In this document: piece by piece, positions 59,421-64,000 of the stretch | How positions within the stretch are numbered: position 1 is the stretch's first letter | How the letters are laid out: each line of letters starts with the position of its first letter | Program-made: the position numbers and the translations under genes | Origin: Planctomycetota bacterium | GTDB lineage: Bacteria > Planctomycetota > SZUA-567 > H5-PLA8 | DNA length: 64,000 nt | Direction: 5' to 3' | Assembly: GCA_027493525.1 (NCBI GenBank) | Contig: JAOSKN010000001.1 | Span: forward strand, 2,170,001-2,234,000 | Notes under the pieces: generated by a model | Database searches by the model: none | What the model was told of the DNA's origin: nothing | Seen by the model: the letters and a program-made list of their open reading frames with translations, nothing else

Positions 59421-59731
59421 GGCGCGCCTTTCGGATGGGAGGAAGCCGCGATTCTAAACGGTCTGACCTAAGTTTTTTGGAATTTGGAGCGCGCTTCGCG
59501 CGGTTTTTCAGTCGCTGCCCCTTCCCCTCCTCGGAGAGGAGGGAAAGCCGCTCAAGGCAAAGGCAACAAACTTAGGCAGGACCGCTTAGCCGGCCCGCGC
59601 GCGTCTTTCAGGGCAGACCGCGCGAGCGGCGCAGGCTTGACCGGCAAGGGTGGCGCGGGGACGCTGGGGGCTGTCGCGAGCGCAACGCGGGGCGGCCCGC
59701 CCGCTGAAGGTGGCGTAACTTCATTCGGCCA
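59421..59731. other. Gene-free gap with nested inverted repeats
   Basis: No reading frame is convincing. CCTAAGTTT at 59467-59475 is inverted as AAACTTAGG at 59568-59576, enclosing two further hairpins: GCGCGC-TTCG-CGCG with a TTTTT tail near 59490-59507, and CCCCTCCT-CGG-AGAGGAGGG near 59523-59546. It may be a decayed miniature element about 110-120 bp long. The sulfatase promoter should lie at its left edge. Confidence 0.4.
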
Positions 59732-60388
59732 ATGAGGCGCCTGCGGATGCCCGAAGACCCTCGCGCGCCCTCCACGCATTTGAGCCCCGATCGCGGGCAC
59801 TGGTCCCTAATCAACCGGTACGCGCTCTCCGCCTTGCTCGGCGCGCTCCTGCTGGGCGTGCTGCTTCCATGCGTGCTGACCTACTGGCACCAGGGACAAG
59901 GAAGCATCTGGAAGCACGTGTCCATGGACGACACGGACCTCGAATTGACCGATGGGAATTGGTATCCCGTGGAATTGCTGGGACTGGCGGCTATCGCTCT
60001 CGTGGGCTGCGGGCCGGGCGCGCTTGTATTGACCGCCATGCTGCTGGGGATCCTGCGCAAGTCGCAGGATGCGGAGCACGAAGCGAAAAGGCGCACGGAT
60101 CGGGAGTTTCTGTCCGTGGGCGCCGTCTGGGGCGCCTGCCTGGCATTCGGGAACTTCCCCGGCTACCTCGTGGGCATATTCCTGGACCCCGACGTATGGG
60201 TCTTTCCCCGCGTCGTCGTCCTCTTCGCCGTCACCGGCGCGAGCTGCGGCTTCTGGATCGCGTGGCAAGTCTTTCGCGAAGCCCACCCCGACCGCGGCAT
60301 CCTCCCGCCCTTCGGCCTGGGCCGGCTGGTGCTGCTGGTCCTGGGCTGGGGCGCGCTGCTCTGGCTGTTCCAGCCGAGCGGGGCTTGA
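59732..60388 (+). CDS. Hypothetical membrane protein
   Basis: A 218-residue protein with four membrane segments: YALSALLGALLLGVLLPCVL, LLGLAAIALVGCGPGALVLT, VVVLFAVTGASCGFWIAW and LVLLVLGWGALLWLF. A polar loop of about 25 residues (KSQDAEHEAKRRTDREF) lies between segments two and three. I recognise no family. An ATG five codons later is an alternative start. It stands alone, with an AT-rich stretch after it. Confidence 0.65.
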   Translation: MRRLRMPEDPRAPSTHLSPDRGHWSLINRYALSALLGALLLGVLLPCVLTYWHQGQGSIWKHVSMDDTDLELTDGNWYPVELLGLAAIALVGCGPGALVLTAMLLGILRKSQDAEHEAKRRTDREFLSVGAVWGACLAFGNFPGYLVGIFLDPDVWVFPRVVVLFAVTGASCGFWIAWQVFREAHPDRGILPPFGLGRLVLLVLGWGALLWLFQPSGA

Positions 60389-60449
60389 CCGATTGACCCG
60401 CGGCGCCGGATCCTGGATCCAAGTTGCACCTCGGGCGCGTGCCTTTGCC

Positions 60450-60480
60450 CTAATATAATATGTATCGATACGTATATCCT
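60450..60480. promoter_or_regulatory. AT-rich near-palindrome upstream of the BBP7 gene
   Basis: The sequence centred on GTATCGATAC (60462-60471) is nearly self-complementary over about 20 bases and includes a TATAAT at 60454-60459. It could be an operator or promoter region for the outer-membrane protein gene 130 bases downstream; no good -35 was found. Confidence 0.3.
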
Positions 60481-60608
60481 ATTATTTCATTGACATTCGG
60501 TATGCCCCTTCTAACGTGACTCTCCTTGCGGAAATCGACCGCCGTTGCCCGAACTTGGTCCGCGCAGACGCGTGGGCCAGGGAGGGCGCTCGCCAAGTGG
60601 GGGGAACC

Positions 60609-61835
60609 ATGATCGCGCGCCTGAATCTTGCCGTATTGGTCCTGTGGGTGGCGGCTGCCGCTTCCGGCGCCGAGGCCCCGTTGGCCAAGGTGGCCAAGGA
60701 ACTGGGCTTGCCGGACGGCGCCAGCGAGGCGCAGGTGCTCCAGGCCATCCAGGGCCTGAAGAACGCCGCGCAGCCGCAGACCACGGCCACGGAGAAGATC
60801 GAGAGCGCCGTCGACCGCGCGCTGGGCGCGAAGTACCAGAAATACGAAGTCCAGGCCCCGACCCTGGGCGCCAGCGAGAAGGCCGGCCAGTGGTACGGGC
60901 GCGCCGAGGCGCTGTTCCTTTTCCGCTACAGCCTCGACGAAGGCAGCGCCGCTCCTTTTGCTATCGATGAAGATGATGAGGACGAACCTTTTGTCGCCTT
61001 GGATACGGGAGATCTGGACCATTCCTTCAAGCCGGGCATGCGTTTAACGGTCGGATACCAGTGGTCGAAGGCGGTAAGCCTGGAACTCACCTATTTCGGG
61101 CTGCATTCCTTCGACGAGGAGGGCGACACTTCCGATCCCGACGGCGATCTTGGCGGTACGTTTGGCCTCGATGAAGACTCTGAAGGATTCGGGGATACGC
61201 TGGGTTTTGATGCTTTTGAGAGCCAGGATAACTTCCGGGCCGATCTGAAGTCAAGCTTGCATAGCGGCGAGTTCAACGTTAGGCATCAAATCAGCCGAAT
61301 CGGCACCTGGGTGCCGACCGTAGTGGCCGGTGTGCGGTATTTGAATATCGATGAAGAACTGACCGTTTCGGCCTTCGATGACGGTGATGCCCAGGCCGAC
61401 TTTGGCGTTTACGAGGTAAACACCCAGAACCACCTGATCGGCCTCCAGTTGGGCCTGGAGCTTACACATACCTTCAACGACTGGGCCAGCGTGACCGTGA
61501 GCGGCAAGAGCGGGATGCTTGCCAACGCGGCGTCCGGCGAGATGACCATGCGTGACGGGACCGACGGCATCATCTACGACGCGGACGACGACGAGGTCGG
61601 CTTAGCGTTGCTGGCGGAAGCAGGCGTTTTCGGCACGTTCAGGCCGCATAAGAACTTCGACATTCGAATTGGCTATAACATGCTGGTGCTGACCGGACTG
61701 GCGCTTGGCGCGAACAACTACGGCTTGGCGGTTGACCAGGTGGACGGCGATGTCGTGCAAAGCAAGATGAACCTGAACCGCAACGGCAACCTGCTCTACC
61801 ACGGCCCCTCGCTGGGCTTCACCCTGCGCTGGTAA
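60609..61835 (+). CDS. BBP7-like outer-membrane beta-barrel protein
   Basis: A 408-residue outer-membrane protein. Signal peptide MIARLNLAVLVLWVAAAASGAEA; a helical N-terminal part (AKELGLPDGASEAQVLQAI); then the barrel that in planctomycete BBP7 starts GQWYGRAEALFLFR, with acidic loops (DEDDEDEPF) and strands such as VGYQWSKAVSLELTYFGLH, HLIGLQLGLELTH and the terminal GPSLGFTLRW. Aromatic final residue as expected for BAM insertion. BBP7 is a planctomycete-restricted family of unknown function. The ATG at 60609 has GGGGGG just upstream. Part of the gene (60950-61700) is less GC-rich than its surroundings. Confidence 0.8.
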   Translation: MIARLNLAVLVLWVAAAASGAEAPLAKVAKELGLPDGASEAQVLQAIQGLKNAAQPQTTATEKIESAVDRALGAKYQKYEVQAPTLGASEKAGQWYGRAEALFLFRYSLDEGSAAPFAIDEDDEDEPFVALDTGDLDHSFKPGMRLTVGYQWSKAVSLELTYFGLHSFDEEGDTSDPDGDLGGTFGLDEDSEGFGDTLGFDAFESQDNFRADLKSSLHSGEFNVRHQISRIGTWVPTVVAGVRYLNIDEELTVSAFDDGDAQADFGVYEVNTQNHLIGLQLGLELTHTFNDWASVTVSGKSGMLANAASGEMTMRDGTDGIIYDADDDEVGLALLAEAGVFGTFRPHKNFDIRIGYNMLVLTGLALGANNYGLAVDQVDGDVVQSKMNLNRNGNLLYHGPSLGFTLRW

Positions 61836-61862
61836 GACTTCGCGCGCAAGAGACCACGGCCC

Positions 61863-61903
61863 AAAAACGGCTTTGGAGCGCGAGCTTCAAAGCCGTTTTT
61901 TTT
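61863..61903. terminator. Bidirectional intrinsic terminator after the BBP7 gene
   Basis: AAAACGGCTTT and AAAGCCGTTTT form an 11-pair stem around a 14-base loop, followed by eight T residues on the plus strand and five on the minus strand. It lies between the BBP7 stop and the convergent membrane-protein gene, so it can serve both. Confidence 0.92.
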
Positions 61904-61916
61904 CGCGGCGCAGGGC

Positions 61917-62660
61917 TTAAGGCGCAGGAGCAGGCTCTCGCGCGCGCGCGAAATGAGCCAGAATCGCTTCGAGACCGGCCTGCGGGCCTGGGACGCCGCG
62001 CTCCGATCCATTCCTCGGCAGCACTGCGGCCACCTGTCCGGGATCGGAGCCTTCGGCGGGCTCGCGTAACACCGTCACCAGCCCGTTCCATTCGCCGTGC
62101 CGGTCCGTCGCGACCAGCATCTGGTAGCGGCCGTCCAGGTCTCCCACCCAGGATCGAGCCGCGGCGCGAACGCGTTCCGTGCTCCAATCGCCCTGCTCTG
62201 CGGCACGCATAAGTGCCTTGGCTTCCATACTGAACCGTATTCGATCGCTGCGGTTGACCACCAGCGACTCCTTCGAGCGGGCCAGCCATGCGCTTTGATG
62301 AAAAACCCCGATGCACGCGATCCCCGCCGAGAAGAGCAGGATCACCAGTGCCACGACCGCGGCCGTCCAGCGAACCGGCCACGCCATGCGCGCCCCGCGC
62401 GCCTCCGTGGCCGCTCCGTACAACCAGCGCGCCAACCGATGCGCGCCGTACGCGAAACCGCCCAGGCACAGGGCAAACGTCAGCATCGCGCTCGGGTTGA
62501 ACGCGATCCGGCCGGCGGCGTCGCGCAGGAACGGGATCCACCCGAAGGCCAGCTCCAGCGGAACCCGAACGAGGAACTCGAACCCGCTGAGCGCCAGCAA
62601 CATGAGAATCGGCAGGAGGACGAAGGCCACGCGTATCAGTCGACTCAGCCGCTCATTCAT
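61917..62660 (-). CDS. Hypothetical membrane protein (second gene of a coupled pair)
   Basis: A 247-residue protein with three membrane segments in the first 130 residues (VAFVLLPILMLLALSGFEFL, SAMLTFALCLGGFAYGAHRL, AAVVALVILLFSAGIACIGV), followed by an outside or cytoplasmic helical region with RYQMLVATDRHGEWNGLV. No family recognised. Its ATG overlaps the end of the upstream gene by eight bases, implying translational coupling. The last residues are a Pro/Ala tail. Confidence 0.65.
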   Translation of the reverse strand: MNERLSRLIRVAFVLLPILMLLALSGFEFLVRVPLELAFGWIPFLRDAAGRIAFNPSAMLTFALCLGGFAYGAHRLARWLYGAATEARGARMAWPVRWTAAVVALVILLFSAGIACIGVFHQSAWLARSKESLVVNRSDRIRFSMEAKALMRAAEQGDWSTERVRAAARSWVGDLDGRYQMLVATDRHGEWNGLVTVLREPAEGSDPGQVAAVLPRNGSERGVPGPQAGLEAILAHFARAREPAPAP

Positions 62661-63351
62661 GCCGTTCCGCGACCTCGATCTGGAGCCGCCGGCGAATCTC
62701 GGCCAAGGGAAGCGAAACCAATTCCAGATTGCTCAGCAGAACCGGGCGCGGTTCGTCACCGGATCCGGACGGATACGCGACGATGCCGGGCGCCGCATCG
62801 TCCAGCCGTCGTCCGGAGAGGTAAATGAAGCGCGTACCGTCCGCCGCGCGCCAGGCCGCCGGGGGCAGCTCGGGCACGAATTCGTGCGCGGGAAATTCCC
62901 CTTCGTGTGCCGCGGCATACTTTTCCAGCGCCATTCCCAGGCTCCATAACCGTTCGCGGTTCGGCTCGCTCGGATCGGCCGAGTTGAGCCTGTACGTGGC
63001 GCCGGACTTGACCCATGCGCCCGGCGTCATGAGTTCCCGCGCGCCGGAAATCATCGTCAGCACGATCATGAAGAGCAGGCCCAGCAGCAGCGTGAGCCCG
63101 CAGGCCCGCAGATACGTCAACCGCGGCAGCGTGGGAAAATCCTTCTGAAGGTAGTTCCAGAGCAGCTTCACGCCCAACCCGCAGAGCGCGAAGGCCATCA
63201 GGAAAAAAGAGAGCGCCTCGAGCCGCAGCGACGCGGCTTCGTTGACCGTAAAGGACGGCATACCGGCCAGGATCGGAGTTCCCATTAAACCCGCCAGGCC
63301 GTTCCACGCTTGAACCATGAAATAGGCTTCCGCCTCACTATTACCTCTCAT
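62653..63351 (-). CDS. Hypothetical membrane protein (first gene of a coupled pair)
   Basis: A 232-residue protein with two clear membrane segments (ALSFFLMAFALCGLGVKLLW and ACGLTLLLGLLFMIVLTMIS) and a C-terminal soluble domain: NRERLWSLGMALEKYAAAHEGEFPAHEFVPELP, then GTRFIYLSGRRLDDAAPGIVAYP, a pattern reminiscent of the outside part of planctomycete DUF1559-like or pseudopilin-related proteins (short helix, then beta-rich). Start at ATG 63351 (ATGGGTA upstream); ATG 63318 is an alternative. The next gene overlaps its stop. Confidence 0.65.
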   Translation of the reverse strand: MRGNSEAEAYFMVQAWNGLAGLMGTPILAGMPSFTVNEAASLRLEALSFFLMAFALCGLGVKLLWNYLQKDFPTLPRLTYLRACGLTLLLGLLFMIVLTMISGARELMTPGAWVKSGATYRLNSADPSEPNRERLWSLGMALEKYAAAHEGEFPAHEFVPELPPAAWRAADGTRFIYLSGRRLDDAAPGIVAYPSGSGDEPRPVLLSNLELVSLPLAEIRRRLQIEVAERHE

Positions 63352-63426
63352 TACCCATATTCCTACGACCCAGGTTTGGCAAGAGTTCAGGCATTCCAGC
63401 GGGACAGTTTTACGGTCCGGTGACAT

Positions 63427-63585
63427 CTCGAGTTCCGGAAATGGCAGATGTCAGAACTTATCTTAAAATAAACATTATCGTTGACATACTATCGGATCGC
63501 CTTACAGTGCCTTCTCCCGCTGCGCCACCCCGCAGCGGCCGGTCGCGCACGGCCCGGCGAAAACAGGGCCCCTTTTCACCGTGTC
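63427..63585. other. Gene-free start of the right-end gap
   Basis: The whole right-end gap runs from 63352 to 63970. This part carries an AT-rich stretch (63455-63495) likely to hold the promoter of the membrane-protein pair on the minus strand. No gene is supported. Confidence 0.4.
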
Positions 63586-63587
63586 TG

Positions 63588-63815
63588 CAATCGTGCACAC
63601 TGTGCAAATTTTTTAAGGACTCATGGACGATTCTACCAATATCTATGTCCACGACCTTGCGATCATCGAAGTTCGGCGCGAAGCGCCCTGCACCTCGGTG
63701 CATCTTTTTTACGCCCTCGCAGGCGGCCGCCTTCGGGGCCGCTCGACCGGAGTTTGGATGCCGGCCCCCGATCCCCTGCACACTTGTGCATCTTTTTTTC
63801 ATCTCTCGTAGACGA
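63588..63815. repeat. Three copies of the hairpin plus T-tract repeat (cluster 2)
   Basis: Copies at about 63591-63630, 63686-63722 and 63776-63814: TGCAC-ACT-GTGCA-AATTTTTT, TGCAC-CTCG-GTGCA-TCTTTTTT and TGCAC-ACTT-GTGCA-TCTTTTTTT. Two are followed by a CTCGTAGAC or CTCATGGAC-like tail, the middle one by CTCGCAGG. Loops differ between copies while the stem is kept, as expected if structure is selected. Same family as cluster 1, about 30 kb away. Confidence 0.75.
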
Positions 63816-63867
63816 CCTTCGGAGCGCCGACGAGGGGATTCAGGCCCGGAATCCCTTCCTTGGCCAC

Positions 63868-63925
63868 CAGAAACCGACAACCGGCAACCGGCAACCGCCG
63901 TTTTCCCGTTTCCCGTTTCCCGCCC
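63868..63925. repeat. Heptameric tandem repeat, locus 5
   Basis: Two heptamer tracts side by side: CCGGCAA units (three, one variant) followed by TTTCCCG units (three), ahead of the gene at the window edge. Confidence 0.65.
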
Positions 63926-63970
63926 CACCCCGTACCCTCTTGGCGGCCGGCCCCCGCACAGGAGCGCCCC

Positions 63971-64000
63971 ATGTCGCTCGCCTTCGAGGAGATCTTCGAA
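63971..64000 (+). CDS. Start of a gene cut by the window edge
   Basis: CAGGAG ends seven bases before an ATG opening MSLAFEEIFE. Only ten codons are visible, so no function can be given. Confidence 0.5.
   Translation, partial: MSLAFEEIFE

Overview
The window is a GC-rich (roughly two thirds G+C by eye) bacterial chromosome segment that most likely comes from a member of the Planctomycetota. The supporting evidence is a TPR protein with two RNA polymerase alpha-CTD modules, a BBP7-like outer-membrane barrel, the long membrane-anchored SPFH protein typical of that phylum, an operon of Ser/Thr kinases, an ECF sigma factor next to a membrane-anchored domain, a sulfatase, and several Gfo/Idh and xylose-isomerase-like sugar genes. 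No rRNA, CRISPR array or prophage is visible. The only recognisable mobile gene is one IS200/IS605-type element.

Layout. 1-4.8 kb: SPFH/HflK-like gene (left edge, frameshifted), ABC-2 type permease, heavy-metal P-type ATPase. 4.8-9 kb: a 164-bp fold-back element, rpmB (L28), tRNA-Lys(CTT), then a TonB-dependent receptor and TonB-like protein behind a good sigma-54 -24/-12 site. 9-13.1 kb: alpha-CTD/TPR protein, then ruvA, a nucleotidyltransferase and ruvB. 13.1-20 kb (minus strand): a serpin-like fusion protein, a BNR-repeat / MoaD-ThiS / YjbQ cluster, an S9 peptidase and an M42 peptidase. 20-29 kb: a TIM-barrel sugar enzyme facing a five-gene minus-strand operon of three Ser/Thr kinases, a predicted pseudokinase and a short UvrC. 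29-37 kb: a Gfo/Idh oxidoreductase, a degenerate gluzincin-like protein and a carbohydrate cluster (two TIM-barrel epimerases, two SDRs, one zinc alcohol dehydrogenase). 37-43 kb: the IS200-type element, a pseudopilin, ECF sigma factor plus membrane-anchored partner, CAP/HEAT protein, metallo-beta-lactamase-fold protein. 43-49.7 kb: a small membrane protein, SDR, PilZ-MshEN-PilZ protein, flavin reductase, Ada-like methyltransferase, rpmA (L27), OprP-like porin. 49.9-64 kb: DUF255 thioredoxin protein, a lone CHAT/caspase-fold protease candidate, DUF4331 protein, TPR protein, PfpI protein, sulfatase, BBP7 barrel and a pair of membrane proteins. The right edge cuts the start of another gene.

The most unusual non-coding content is a family of short hairpin plus T-tract repeats, with four copies at 32.75-33.17 kb and three at 63.59-63.81 kb, and at least five loci of 7-bp-period tandem repeats, two of which fold back on themselves. 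The most unusual proteins are a fusion of a DUF2950-like domain (shared with the local pseudopilin) to a divergent serpin fold, a kinase-operon member lacking the DFG aspartate, and the stand-alone CHAT-like protease.

Six reading-frame breaks occur inside otherwise well-conserved genes (SPFH, nucleotidyltransferase, ruvB, TPR-kinase twice, sigma/membrane junction). Nearly all lie at G/C runs of four to seven bases or GC-dinucleotide runs, and four are explained by one missing C or G. Consensus errors are the simplest explanation, so these genes should not be called pseudogenes without read-level checks.
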